This document shows, piece after piece, positions 28,984 to 38,822 of a DNA stretch of 64,000 bases. The notes beneath the pieces were generated by a model. The model did not search any database. It saw nothing but the letters and a program-made list of their open reading frames with translations, and was not told the DNA's origin. Every line of letters starts with the position of its first letter. The first letter of the stretch is position 1. The position numbers and the translations under genes were made by a program. The stretch comes from Roseiarcus sp963816065 (GTDB lineage: Bacteria; Pseudomonadota; Alphaproteobacteria; Rhizobiales; Beijerinckiaceae): the NCBI GenBank assembly GCA_963816065.1, contig CAWFJG010000022.1, positions 391,307 through 455,306 on the forward strand. The letters run 5' to 3'.

Positions 28984-31900
28984 ATGAAATTCGAGCGCTT
29001 GCGCGTGACCGGCTTCAAGAGCTTCTGCGACGCCGCGGAGTTCAAGATCGAGCCCGGCCTCACCGGCGTCGTCGGCCCGAACGGCTGCGGCAAGTCGAAC
29101 CTCGTCGAGGCCCTGCGCTGGGTCATGGGCGAGAGCTCGTTCAAGGCCATGCGCGCTTCGGGCATGGACGACGTCATTTTCTCGGGCTCCGGCAAGCGGC
29201 CCTCGCGCAACAACGCCGAGGTCGGCATCTGGCTCGACAATTCCGACCATCGCGCGCCCGCCGCCTTCAATGAACACGAGACGATCGAGGTCACGCGCCG
29301 CATCGAGCGCGAGGCGGGCTCGACCTATCGCGTCAACGGCCGCGAGGTGCGCGCCCGCGACGTCCAGCTTCTGTTCGCCGACGCTTCGACCGGCGCCCGC
29401 TCGCCCGCCCTCGTCCGCCAGGGCCAGATCGGCGAGATCATCGCCGCCAGGCCCCAGGCGCGGCGGCTCATCCTGGAAGAGGCCGCCGGCATTTCCGGAC
29501 TGCATTCGCGCCGGCACGAGGCGGAGCTGCGCCTCAAGGGCGCCGAGGACAATCTTTTGCGCGTCGAGGACGTGCTGAAGCAGATCGACGCGCAGGTCGA
29601 GAGCCTCAAGCGTCAGGCGCGCCAGTCGAGCCGCTACCGCAACCTCGCCGCCGACATCCGCCGCAACGAGGCGCTCGCCCACCTGATCGCCTGGCGCGAG
29701 GCCGAGACCACGTTCGCCGAAGCGGCGAAGAAGCTCGACGCCGACCTCCTCGACGTCGCCGAGCGCACCCGCGCCCAGGGCGAGGCGGCGCGCCTGCAGG
29801 CGCTGGCCGCGGCCGAGCTGCCGGGCTTGCGCGACGAGGAGGCGCGCCGCGCCGCCGCCCTGCAGCGCATCGCCATCGCCCGCGAGACCCTGGAGACGGA
29901 GGAAAAGCGTGCGGCCGGGCGCGAGGCGGAGCTCGAGCGCCGCGCCGCCCAGTTCGCCCGCGACCTCGAGCGCGAGGACGCGCTGATCGCCGACGCGGCC
30001 TCCGTGCTGGCGCGGCTCGAGGCCGAGGATGGGAGCCTCGCCGAGGCGCTCGAGGGCGCCGGCGACGTCGCCGCGGAGGCCGGCGTCCGCGAGGACCAGA
30101 CGGCCCGCGCGCTCGCCGGCGCCGAGGCCGATCTCAACCAGGCGCAGGCCGCCTCGTCCGACCTCAACGCCCGCCGCCATGCGCTCGGCGCCGCCGCCGC
30201 CGAGGAGGGCCGGCGCCTCGCCCGGCTCGAGGCGGACTATGCGGCCATCGCCCGCGATCTCGAGGCGCTCGGCGGCGACGGCTTCGACGAGGCCGAGCAC
30301 GAGCGCCGCGCCGAGGCCGCCGCCGAGCTCGCCGAGGCGCTGGAAGCGGCCGAGCAGGCGACGACGTTCGCCGAGGAGCGCCACGCCGAGGCGCGCGACA
30401 AGGAGGCCGCCACCCGCGCTCCGCTCGCCGAGGCCGAGCGCACGGCGCAGGCGCTGGAGACGGAGGCCCGCACATTGGCGGGGCTGCTCGGCGCCCGCGC
30501 CGACGACCGCTTCGCCCCGGTCGTCGACTCGATCGGCGTCGCGCGCGGTTACGAGGCGGCGCTCGGGGCGGCGCTCGGCGACGACCTCGATGCGCCGATC
30601 GACGAGGCGGCCCCCGTCCACTGGTCGTTGATGCCCGGTTTCGGGGCCGACCCGGCGCTGCCCGACGGCGTCGAGCCGCTCGCGGCGCAGGTCACGGCGC
30701 CGCCCGCGCTGGCCCGCCGCCTCGCCCAGGTCGGGGTGGTCGCGCGCGAACACGGCGACCGCCTGTCCACCTATCTGGAAGTCGGCCAGCGGCTCGTCTC
30801 CCGCCAGGGGGATCTCTGGCGCTGGGACGGCTTCGTCGCCGCCGCTGAAGCGCCGACCCCGGCCGCGCGCCGGCTCGTCGAAAAGAACCGGCTCGGCGAT
30901 CTCGAACGCGAGGCCGAGGCCGCCCGCCAGGCGGCCGAAGTCGTGCGCGCAGACGCCACCCGTGCGGCGGAGGCGCTCCGCCACGCCGCCGCCTCCGAGA
31001 CCGAGTGGCGCAACCGGGTGCGCGCCGCCCGCGCCGCCTCCGACGCCGCCCGCGACGCGCTTTCCCAGTTCGAGCGCAAGCGCGCCGAGATCGTCACCCG
31101 CCGCGCCGCGCAAGAGGAGGCGGCCGAGCGCGCCAAGGCCGCCCGCGACGAATCGGCCGAGCGCAAGGCCGAGGCCGAGGCGGCCATGCTCGAGCTCGTC
31201 CCGAGCGAGGAGCTGACGCTGAGGCTGGAGCGCGCTCGCGCTGCCGCGGGCGAGGCGCGCGGGGCGCATGCCGAGGCGCGCGCCGCCGCGCAAAGCCTGT
31301 CGCGCGAAGCCGAGGCGCGCCGCGCGCGGCGCACGGCGATCGCAGCCGAGCGCGTCTCCTGGGAGGCCCGGCGCGAGCGGGCGCAGGGCCAGATCGAGGA
31401 GATCGCCGAGCGGCGGGCGGCCGCCGAGGAGGAGCGCGAAGGGCTCGCCGACGCCCCCGCCGAGTTCGCCCGACGCCGCCGGGCGCTGGCCGACGAGTTC
31501 GGCGCCGCCGAGGGCGCGCGCAAGGCGGCCGCCGACGCGCTGGCCGCGGCCGAGACCGCGCTCGCCGACGCCGATCGCGCCGCGCGCCAGGCGCTGGACG
31601 CAATGGGGCAGGCGCGCGAATCCCGCGCCGCCTCCGAGGCCAGGGTCGAGGCCGCGAAGGCGCGGCGGGCCGAGTTGTTGCAGACCATCGCAACCGACCT
31701 CGACGTCGAACCGGCCGGCCTGGCGGCTCTGGCGCAGGCCGCCCCCGGCGCGGCCCTGCCGCCGCTCGCCGACGTCCAGCGCAGGCTCGACAGTCTTCGC
31801 CAGGAGCGCGAGCGGCTCGGCGCGGTGAACCTGCGCGCCGACGAGGAACTCGCCGAGGTCGAGGGCGCGCGCGACAAGCTGATCGCCGAGCGCGACGACC

Positions 31901-32442
31901 TGACCAAGGCGATCCAGAAGCTGCGCGGCGCGATCGGCTCGCTGAACCAGGAGGGGCGCGAGCGGCTGATCGCCGCCTTCGAGGTGGTCAACGGCCATTT
32001 CAAGAGCCTGTTCTCGACCCTGTTCGAGGGCGGCGACGCCGAGCTTCTGCTGGTCGAGAGCGACGACCCGCTGCAGGCCGGGCTCGAATTGCTTGCCCGC
32101 CCACCCGGCAAGAAGCCGCAGACCTTGACCCTGCTCTCCGGCGGCGAACAGGCGCTGACCGCGATGTCGCTGATCTTCGCGGTGTTTTTGACCAATCCCT
32201 CGCCGATCTGCGTGCTCGACGAGGTCGACGCGCCGCTCGACGACTACAACGTCGAGCGCTTTTGCGATCTGCTCGAGGAGATGCGCAAGCGCGCCGACAC
32301 CCGCTTCGTCACCATCACCCACAACCCCATCACCATGGCCCGGATGGACCGGCTGTTCGGGGTGACGATGGCGGAACGGGGCGTGAGCCAGATCGTGTCG
32401 GTCGAGCTGGCGGACGCGGAGCGGATGCTGGAGGCGGGGTAG
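28984..32442 (+). CDS. smc: Chromosome segregation protein SMC
   Basis: 1152 residues, full length and unbroken. N-terminal ATPase half with Walker A GPNGCGKSNLVEALRWVMGE; long coiled coils (residues about 170-480 and 650-990, very Ala/Glu/Arg-rich); a hinge around residues 500-620 (FAPVVDSIGVARGYEAALGAALGDD). The C-terminal half has the signature LLSGGEQALTAMSL and Walker B ICVLDEVDAPLDD. It forms the condensin core with ScpA/ScpB, which are not in the window. Follows the DsbA-like gene on the same strand. Confidence 0.97.
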   Translation: MKFERLRVTGFKSFCDAAEFKIEPGLTGVVGPNGCGKSNLVEALRWVMGESSFKAMRASGMDDVIFSGSGKRPSRNNAEVGIWLDNSDHRAPAAFNEHETIEVTRRIEREAGSTYRVNGREVRARDVQLLFADASTGARSPALVRQGQIGEIIAARPQARRLILEEAAGISGLHSRRHEAELRLKGAEDNLLRVEDVLKQIDAQVESLKRQARQSSRYRNLAADIRRNEALAHLIAWREAETTFAEAAKKLDADLLDVAERTRAQGEAARLQALAAAELPGLRDEEARRAAALQRIAIARETLETEEKRAAGREAELERRAAQFARDLEREDALIADAASVLARLEAEDGSLAEALEGAGDVAAEAGVREDQTARALAGAEADLNQAQAASSDLNARRHALGAAAAEEGRRLARLEADYAAIARDLEALGGDGFDEAEHERRAEAAAELAEALEAAEQATTFAEERHAEARDKEAATRAPLAEAERTAQALETEARTLAGLLGARADDRFAPVVDSIGVARGYEAALGAALGDDLDAPIDEAAPVHWSLMPGFGADPALPDGVEPLAAQVTAPPALARRLAQVGVVAREHGDRLSTYLEVGQRLVSRQGDLWRWDGFVAAAEAPTPAARRLVEKNRLGDLEREAEAARQAAEVVRADATRAAEALRHAAASETEWRNRVRAARAASDAARDALSQFERKRAEIVTRRAAQEEAAERAKAARDESAERKAEAEAAMLELVPSEELTLRLERARAAAGEARGAHAEARAAAQSLSREAEARRARRTAIAAERVSWEARRERAQGQIEEIAERRAAAEEEREGLADAPAEFARRRRALADEFGAAEGARKAAADALAAAETALADADRAARQALDAMGQARESRAASEARVEAAKARRAELLQTIATDLDVEPAGLAALAQAAPGAALPPLADVQRRLDSLRQERERLGAVNLRADEELAEVEGARDKLIAERDDLTKAIQKLRGAIGSLNQEGRERLIAAFEVVNGHFKSLFSTLFEGGDAELLLVESDDPLQAGLELLARPPGKKPQTLTLLSGGEQALTAMSLIFAVFLTNPSPICVLDEVDAPLDDYNVERFCDLLEEMRKRADTRFVTITHNPITMARMDRLFGVTMAERGVSQIVSVELADAERMLEAG

Positions 32443-32456
32443 GGGGCGAGACGAAG

Positions 32457-32849
32457 ATGGCGAAGAAATGGACACACACGGAGGCTTTCGAGCATTTTGG
32501 CACGAGACCGCGAAACGTCCGGTGGAGTTGGTCTGCACGGAGTTCAGACGGAAAAATCGTCGTAGGCACACTTTGGCAAGATCAATTCAAACGAAAGGGT
32601 GGCAAACTAACGTATGACCGTGAGGGAATTGCTCCCGATGGCCACCGAACGCCCGCCTTTAACGAATGGATCGAAAACTTATCTTGAACTCAGGATTACT
32701 GAAGCGGGCGTTTTCATATGATTATAGCGATAGCGAAGGATACGAAAGCAATTCCTAGATCTATTCTTGAGTGCCATCCCAGCAAAGTCGTGATGAAGAT
32801 AATTCATTTGGACCGCGATACGGGAGCTTTCACAATGGAGACTGAATAA
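32457..32849 (+). pseudogene. Degenerate small conserved hypothetical
   Basis: The first open piece (32457-32687, 76 codons, MAKKWTHTEAFEHFG...) is followed in the same frame by two TGA codons (32685 and 32700) and then a second piece (32718-32849, MIIAIAKDTKAIPRSILECHPSKV) that reads like its C-terminal half. An alternative frame across the gap reads LELRITEAGVFI. The GC content is clearly lower than that of smc 14 bases upstream. I recall similar small proteins of unknown function in alphaproteobacteria but cannot name a domain. It looks like an acquired, decaying gene. Confidence 0.5.
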
Positions 32850-33070
32850 ATCAGTCGTAGCAGGAAATTGGCGTGCACTTTCTAGAGAGTACGCAAGGAC
32901 GAGCCATGACTTCGCAAACTACAAGCCGCGAGATCACGCAATGTGTATCATGTTCCCGTAACGCAATGGCCAACCACAAGCCGGCTGGTCGGCGGAGACG
33001 CCCGAGTGTATCGGCCCCCGCCGCCGCCGCCAATCCCGCCTTCGCCCGGGTCTCCCGGACATGGGGCGAG

Positions 33071-34546
33071 TCAGCGCGGCAAGCCGAAATCGACGCTCCT
33101 GCTCGCATCGACCGCGGGCAGTCTCTGGCGAACGCCTCCGCTGAAAAGATCGACGGCGCCTTTGACTTCCGCCGGGAAGTGATACTCGCCCTCAGAATTT
33201 GTGTAGGTGCGGTAGGTCACGCCCCGGACCGTCGCCCTGACCAACTGGGCGGCGGCCGGTTTCTTGGCCCGATCCAGGACCGTCCCGTGTAGGGTGTTGG
33301 CGGAAATGTCGAACGGCATGAAGGCGAAGGTTTTATACAGCGTATCGTAATAGACCGCGATGAATCCCGGCCCGCTGTAGCCGAACGCCGGGCCGCCGAT
33401 CGTCAGCGACATCTTCTGCGTATCGCCGGTCGACGTCGCCGTGGTGTTGGTGCTGGTCCAGGTCCAGCTGTCATCGGTCTTCAACGACGCCTTCCAGACT
33501 GTGAGAAAGTTGACCGACCCTTCGGCGGTCACACCGATCTTGTTCACCGTCTCGTCGGAATCGGTCTGCGTGGAGACCGTGGCGTTGTCGACGGCGAAGG
33601 TCTGGAGCGGCACGGTGCTGTTGGCGTCGTGTGGAGGCTCGTAAGGGAAGGTCTGGTGCGCGTTCACGTAGCGCGGCGCGGCCGGGATCACGGGATTGCA
33701 GAGTGGCGTGACGCCGATCGGCGGCCTCGCAATGCGCGCCAGTTGGAGCACCGGCGGCGCGCAGCCCGCGAGCGGATCGGCCTTCAGGATATCGGGAAAG
33801 TCCTGGGTCGTGAGCCCGGCGGCCTGCAGTTCCCGGAACGTGGTCGGGGCGTCGCTCTGCATCTTGGCTGGATTTTTTAAGTGATCCACGTAGACGAAAA
33901 TCGGAATATTGGCCGCTGACGGATCGTTGCTGGAATTGTCGAACGTCCAGGTCACGTCTTTGCCCGCGACTGTGACGTCGAGCTTGGGACGCAACAGCAA
34001 CCAGATCGTATCGGAACCGTGGTCGACGCCGTCGACGCCCGGCCCGTTGACCTGGACGGACGAAGAGGTCGTCTTCTTGATGTCGAGCGCGTCGGTATGG
34101 GTGTGGTTGGTCGAATATTCGTAGCTGCCCCCGCCGCTGGCGCCGATCGTGCACTTGTCGCCCGTGCACAGAAAGCCGCCGGAGACGCTGGCGGTGACGG
34201 AATAGTCCGCCTTGTAGGACTTGGCGTTGGTGGTCGTCGTGCCAGCGGTGCTGTCGGCGCCGTAATTCACGAGACTCGAGGCCGTCTGACCGGGCGCGCT
34301 CGCCTTTGTGCCTGGAGGGGCATAGATCACATTCAAGATGAGGTATTTTGGATTGACGATCCCCGTTACCGGCGGGGGCGGCTCGGTCGTCGGCAGGCAG
34401 GCGCTCCATCCCGACCCGGTGCATTCCTTTTCCCCCGGCTTGCCGTTGATGACGCATTTGAGCACCGCGCCCTCCTTGCAGAGCGCAAAGGCGTCGGTCG
34501 AGAACGTCAAGGCAAGAATGGAAACAGCAACTCGCATGGTTTTCAT
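33071..34546 (-). CDS. Large secreted protein, possible beta-pore former, with carboxypeptidase-regulatory-like tail
   Basis: 491 residues with a signal peptide (VAVSILALTFSTDAFA). A short Cys-rich N-terminal segment (LCKEGAVLKCVINGKPG, ECTGSGWSACLP) precedes two Ser/Thr-rich blocks of alternating polar residues: residues about 85-165 and about 315-385 (TWTSTNTTATSTGDTQKM). Each block is followed by a hydrophobic strand such as FIAVYYDTLYKTFAFMPF. The last 90 residues (HGTVLDRAKKPAAAQLVRATVRG...SEGEYHFP) resemble a CarboxypepD-regulatory beta-sandwich. Amphipathic Ser/Thr-rich strands of this type occur in aerolysin-like pore-forming proteins; that link is only inference. Alone on its strand; the type VI spike genes start 1.7 kb away. 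Confidence 0.7.
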   Translation of the reverse strand: MKTMRVAVSILALTFSTDAFALCKEGAVLKCVINGKPGEKECTGSGWSACLPTTEPPPPVTGIVNPKYLILNVIYAPPGTKASAPGQTASSLVNYGADSTAGTTTTNAKSYKADYSVTASVSGGFLCTGDKCTIGASGGGSYEYSTNHTHTDALDIKKTTSSSVQVNGPGVDGVDHGSDTIWLLLRPKLDVTVAGKDVTWTFDNSSNDPSAANIPIFVYVDHLKNPAKMQSDAPTTFRELQAAGLTTQDFPDILKADPLAGCAPPVLQLARIARPPIGVTPLCNPVIPAAPRYVNAHQTFPYEPPHDANSTVPLQTFAVDNATVSTQTDSDETVNKIGVTAEGSVNFLTVWKASLKTDDSWTWTSTNTTATSTGDTQKMSLTIGGPAFGYSGPGFIAVYYDTLYKTFAFMPFDISANTLHGTVLDRAKKPAAAQLVRATVRGVTYRTYTNSEGEYHFPAEVKGAVDLFSGGVRQRLPAVDASRSVDFGLPR

Positions 34547-35142
34547 TGTCGACTCCTCCGTTGACGCTTCCGAGCGTTGTCAGAAAACTGGCATTCCCGG
34601 CTGTGAAAGGCGGACGCGCGGTGATGCGGCGAAAGCTTCGGCCGGAATCCTCGCCACCCCATGGCAATGTCGGAAGAAGAAAATCTCGGCTGATAAAACG
34701 AAGTCGTTGTGTTCGATAAATCCTTGCATTTGCACTGTCGCCAAGGCGACGATGACGCTCGACCTCGCTGCGGGACGGTCGCCCGTTTTGACCGCCTTCC
34801 GCCTGAGGACCACGCGCAGCGACGAAAATATCAGTTCATTGGCAAGACGTCTGTGCGACCAATCACACGCGGTCGCCGGAGGCCGTTTTTCGCCTGCCGC
34901 CGCCTTGCCCCGGTGTGAAGCTCAGCCTAGGCCCGGGTTACGGGGTTACGGTGATGGGGTGGACGGAGTTACGAGTTACGGAGTTACGGTGACGCCTGCG
35001 CAAATGCCTTTACCGCGCGTCAGCCAGACGTCGGCTTCGATTCCAGGAATTGGAGAGCGCCTTCGGTTTGCGCGCCCATTGGGGCGGCGGCGCGCCAGTG
35101 GTTCCAAGCGCGGGGCGCGGGGCATCTCGCGGAACCGTCGGC
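34547..35142. other. Gap with short GTTACG repeats
   Basis: No convincing gene. Positions 34937-34988 hold five copies of GTTACG (at 34937, 34945, 34968, 34975, 34983), mostly spaced 7-8 bases apart. The rest shows only shadow frames. Confidence 0.45.
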
Positions 35143-35417
35143 TCACAGAGTTGGCGGCCGCCGGCAGCAAGCGGACCTCCGTCGTCTATGGATAATGGTA
35201 TGGCGGTGGCGGGGATGCCACATTCCGGAATGGCGGCGGACATAGGCCGAGCCGGCTCTCGCCGGTTCCTTGCTCTGATTGAACTGGTTGAACGATCGCT
35301 CGAAAGGCGTCGAGGACGGTCGGCCGGGGACGACGCCGTAGCCCTCTGCGCTACGGCGGCGGCGGGCAGCAGCGCGAGGGCGGCGCCGACGCCGACCCGG
35401 GCGATTGTCTTGCGCAT
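35143..35417 (-). CDS. Small secreted His-rich protein, frame-broken
   Basis: From ATG 35417 (MRKTIARVGVGAALALLPAAAVAQ) there is a good signal peptide. The frame then breaks near 35360; the next frame continues GYGVVPGRPSSTPFERSFNQFNQS and ends in HRHTIIH and an Arg/Cys tail. About 90 residues in all. Function unknown; the reconstruction depends on the assumed frame break. Confidence 0.4.
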
Positions 35418-35628
35418 GTTTGATTCCTCGTGCACGGGACCCGGCGAGGACTTTGGCGCGGGCGTTTGGAATACCCCAACGCGATTGGTCAGCCTCGGGG
35501 TTCCTCGGCGGTCCTGACCCAGGTGTCGCGGTACAAGGCCGCATCGTCGTTGTAACGGTGCTGCTACTCAATAACTGCCGATCGGCGGGCTGTCGGGCTG
35601 CGGGCCCCGCAACTCATGCGGTCAATCG

Positions 35629-35647
35629 GCATATGTCTGACATATGC
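35629..35647. promoter_or_regulatory. Palindromic operator upstream of vapB-like gene
   Basis: Perfect inverted repeat GCATATGTC/GACATATGC around a single central T, 28 bases before the vapB-like ATG. Toxin-antitoxin antitoxins of the AbrB/VapB type bind such dyads in their own promoter, so this is probably the autoregulatory operator. Confidence 0.65.
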
Positions 35648-35675
35648 TAATTGTTCCCCTCCCGACGAGGCCCTC

Positions 35676-35940
35676 ATGCGCAAGGTGTCGATCTTCCGTA
35701 ATCGGAACAACCAGGCGGTCAGGCTGCCCAAGGAGTTCGAGTTCCCAGGCGCGACCAAGTTCGTCATCGAGAAACAAGGCGACGCTGCGGTTCTGCGCCC
35801 CGTGCGGCCGGGCTGGAGATCGTTCGCCGATCTGCCCGGACATCGAGGGCGTTGGCGACTTTCTCGTCGAACGCGCGCCGTTCTTCGCCCACGATCTCGA
35901 CAACGTTCCCGGCGATGAATCCTTGCTCCAGCGAAGATGA
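35676..35940 (+). CDS. VapB-type antitoxin (AbrB fold), frame-broken, no toxin
   Basis: Begins MRKVSIFRNRNNQAVRLPKEFEF, the swapped-hairpin AbrB DNA-binding fold of VapB antitoxins, followed by KFVIEKQGDAAVLRPV. One extra base near 35838 breaks the frame; the next frame supplies the usual toxin-wrapping tail (PDIEGVGDFLVERAPFF...LLQRR) and stops at 35940. No vapC PIN-domain gene follows: the next gene is vgrG. The upstream palindrome is the likely operator. An orphan antitoxin or a relic of a lost pair. Confidence 0.7.
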
Positions 35941-36205
35941 GGGCGAAGCGCTGGCTTCGATTTCCGCCGCCGCTCTGGGCGGAGTCGCTGCGCGTCCTTC
36001 TTCCGTCCGGGAGAAGGGAGCCCGCGCCCGTCCGCAACACCGAGGCGGCACGGCGTGATCCTCCTCACGCCACCGCGCAGCCAACTCGGCTATGTTTGTG
36101 CGGTGATTCGCGATTGCGCTCTGCGGCAGCGCCGCCACGCCATCGACGCGGCGCGGAATTCCGTTATCATTGAAAACCGGCCAGTCGAGCCGATGCGAGG
36201 ACGCG

Positions 36206-38123
36206 ATGTCTGACGCCTTTCCCATTTCCCAGGATGCGCAGCAGGCCAAGCTTACGACGCCGCTCGGAACGGATGTGCTCGGGCTGTCGCGCTTCAGCTG
36301 CGTCGAAGGTCTGAGCGAACTGTTCGAGATTCGCGTCGAGGCGGTCAGCACCCAGGCCAATCTCGACTTCTCCTCCGCCCTCGGCCTCGGCGCGACGATC
36401 GAACTCAACACCCAGGACGAACAGAAGCGCTATTTCCACGGCATCATGACCGAAGCGCGCTGGGGGGGATCGAAACAGGATCTGTCCGTCTATCAGATGG
36501 TGCTGCGGCCCTGGCTGTGGCTACTCACGCGCACTTCGGACTGCAAGATCTTCGCCAAGATGACGCCGAACGACATCATCAAGCAGGTGTTCTCCGACCA
36601 CGGTTTCACCGACTTCCGCGACGCGTCGACCGCCAGGCCGAAACTCGAATATTGCGTCCAGTACCGCGAGACGGCCTTCAATTTCGTATCGCGGCTGATG
36701 GAGCATTTCGGTCTCTACTATTTCTTCGAGCATGAAGACGGCAAGCACACGCTGGTGATGGCGGACGGCAGGGCGTGTCATTCAACGGCGCCGGGGCTTT
36801 CGACGGTCGAGTATAATCCGGTCGACGACGCCGAACGCCGGCAGAGCCAATATGTCGAGACGTGGTCGCTCGGGCGCCGGTTGCAAACGGGAGTGTTCGT
36901 TCTGGAAGACTACGGATACAAGACGCCGTCCACCAATCTCCTGGCGCAGGCGCAGGGTCCGGGCGGATACGGCAACGACAGTCTGGAGATGTTCGACTAC
37001 ACGTATACCTACGTCGACGTCGAGGGGAACAACTATGTGGTGGTGGACGAGGGCGAAAAGTTCGCCAAATACCGGCTCGAGGCCGTCCAGTCGCTCGACC
37101 AGCGCCGGTCCGCGATGGGCGCTGCGCCGTCGCTTTTCCCCGGCGCGCTCGTGACGCTGGAGAAACATCCCGACGACGGCCAGAACCAGCAATATCTCCT
37201 CACCCATTGCGCCCACGATTTCGAGGAGGCCGATTACCGTTCCGGCTACGCAGGCAGCGCGGGCTACGTCGGCAATTACGAGTTGACCCCGAGCGATCGG
37301 CAGTTCCGGGCGCCTGCAGTCACCCGCCGGCCGGAGATCGTCGGCGTCCAGTCCGCGCTCGTGGTCGGCGACGGAGAGATCGACGTCGACGACGAAGCCC
37401 GGATCCTGGTGCAGTTCTACTGGGACCGGAAGGATACTTCGTCCCGCCGCGTGCGCGTGGCGCAGGTCTGGGCGGGCGCCAGGGGAAAGCGCGGCGCCTT
37501 GTTCACCCCCCGCGTCGGCGACGAGGTTCTCGTCCAATATGAGGACGGCGACCCGGATCGGCCGATTGTCGTCGGATCTGTCTACAACGGCACGAACACC
37601 GTGCCGATGGACTTGCCGTCAAAGAAGGTGAAGTCGGGAATTCGCACGCTCTCGAGCACGGGCGGGTCCGGCTACAACATGTTTTTGTTCGACGACACCG
37701 CTGGGAGCGAAAAAGTCAAGCTGCGCGCGCAGAAGGACTTGATGTTCAAGGCGCTGAACGACGAGAAGCGCGACATCCTGCACGACCAGACCGAGAACAT
37801 CGGCAACGGAGAGACGATCAACGTCGGCTATCCCGTCGGCAGCAGCAATCCCTCGGGCGGCGGCAATCCCCCCGGCAGCGGCGAATTCACGCTGAACGTC
37901 TTGAACAAGGTGACGATCAACGTCGGGCCTATAGGAAGTCCTCTCACGCAACTGATCATGGACACCAAGAGCATTACGCTGAACGTCGGGCCGAGCGGGT
38001 CTCTTAGCCAGACCGTGATGGACACGACGAGCATCAAGACCCAGTCGAACTCAGATCAAGGAGACCGGGAAGGCGACGATCAGCAATGACGCGCCGATGG
38101 TGAAGATCAACTGCGGCGGATGA
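36206..38123 (+). CDS. vgrG: Type VI secretion spike protein VgrG
   Basis: About 640 residues. N-terminal gp27-like part: PLGTDVLGLSRFSCVEGLSELFEI, RYFHGIMTEARW, LRPWLWLLTRTSDCKIF, and KLEYCVQYRETAFNFVSRLMEHFGLYYFFEHEDG. Then the gp5-like OB fold with VQFYWDR and VAQVWAGARGKRGALFTPRVGDEVLVQYEDGDPDRPIVVGSVYN, and a beta-helix needle with repeated TLNVGPSGS-type strands. Start at 36206 (GAGGA 5-9 bases ahead). Near 38050 one extra base breaks the frame: the open frame ends at 38089, but the other frame gives a normal tail ATISNDAPMVKINCGG to 38123. Forms the trimeric tip of a type VI needle; no other tss genes are in the window. Confidence 0.95.
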
Positions 38124-38207
38124 ACGCCCTTACACCCGGCGCGGAAGGAATCGGGCGCGGCGATGGGGCGCCCAACGAGGACGGGAAGCTGGAGCGAGGA
38201 GCAATTC

Positions 38208-38798
38208 ATGTCGACACGACTCCGTTTCAACGCCGCCGGCCAGGTCTTCGAGGCGTTCCCGCGCGTGACCGCCGAGATCGCCCTCAGGCCGAACGGCGAG
38301 GAGGCCCCGGTCGATTTCGCCCGCAGGCTGCTGTCGCAGGGGCCTGGCTTCGACCCGATCGTCTACGTGGCGGCCGTGCTGCCCCGGCGCGAGGCGGTCT
38401 GGTGGGGCTGCCAATGCGTGCGGGCGCTGAACGGCGGCCGGACTGACGACGCCCTCCAGGCCGCCGAAACCTGGGTGCGCCAGCCCGAGGATGCGGAACG
38501 GAGGGCGGCGCTGCAAATCGGAACGTCGGGCGACACCAACGCGCCGTCGACCTGGCTGGCGCTCGCCGCCGGTCATTCGGGCGGCAGCATCGCGCCGGAG
38601 GATGGCCCGCCGGTGCATGCCTGGGCGGAGGCGACCGCGACCAACCTCAAGGCGGGGATTGTCCTCGCGATCGTCCAATATCCCATGCCCGAGATTCAGG
38701 CCTGGATTCGCGCCTGCGTCGAGGCCGGCATGCGCTTTGCCGACGGCGGCGACGCCAAGGTGACGCCGCCGGCCGCCGGAAAAGCCAGCGCGGCCTGA
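38208..38798 (+). CDS. DUF6931 protein, VgrG-associated
   Basis: 196 residues, start ATG 38208 with GAGGAG ahead. RLRFNAAGQVFEAFPRV, then LPRREAVWWGCQCVRAL and HAWAEATATNLKAGIVLA match the DUF6931 family, which I recall as commonly found beside vgrG and PAAR-like genes in alphaproteobacteria. A cytosolic, helical protein, plausibly an adaptor or chaperone for loading the spike or an effector. Transcribed with vgrG. Confidence 0.75.
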   Translation: MSTRLRFNAAGQVFEAFPRVTAEIALRPNGEEAPVDFARRLLSQGPGFDPIVYVAAVLPRREAVWWGCQCVRALNGGRTDDALQAAETWVRQPEDAERRAALQIGTSGDTNAPSTWLALAAGHSGGSIAPEDGPPVHAWAEATATNLKAGIVLAIVQYPMPEIQAWIRACVEAGMRFADGGDAKVTPPAAGKASAA

Positions 38799-38822
38799 GC
38801 CGTCATGCCCGCGAATGCGCGG

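Noticed and set aside
28804..32571. 1255-codon open frame on the minus strand across smc
   Set aside because: Pure shadow of smc: low-complexity Arg/Gly/Leu-rich translation with no domain, while smc in the plus frame is full length and conserved.
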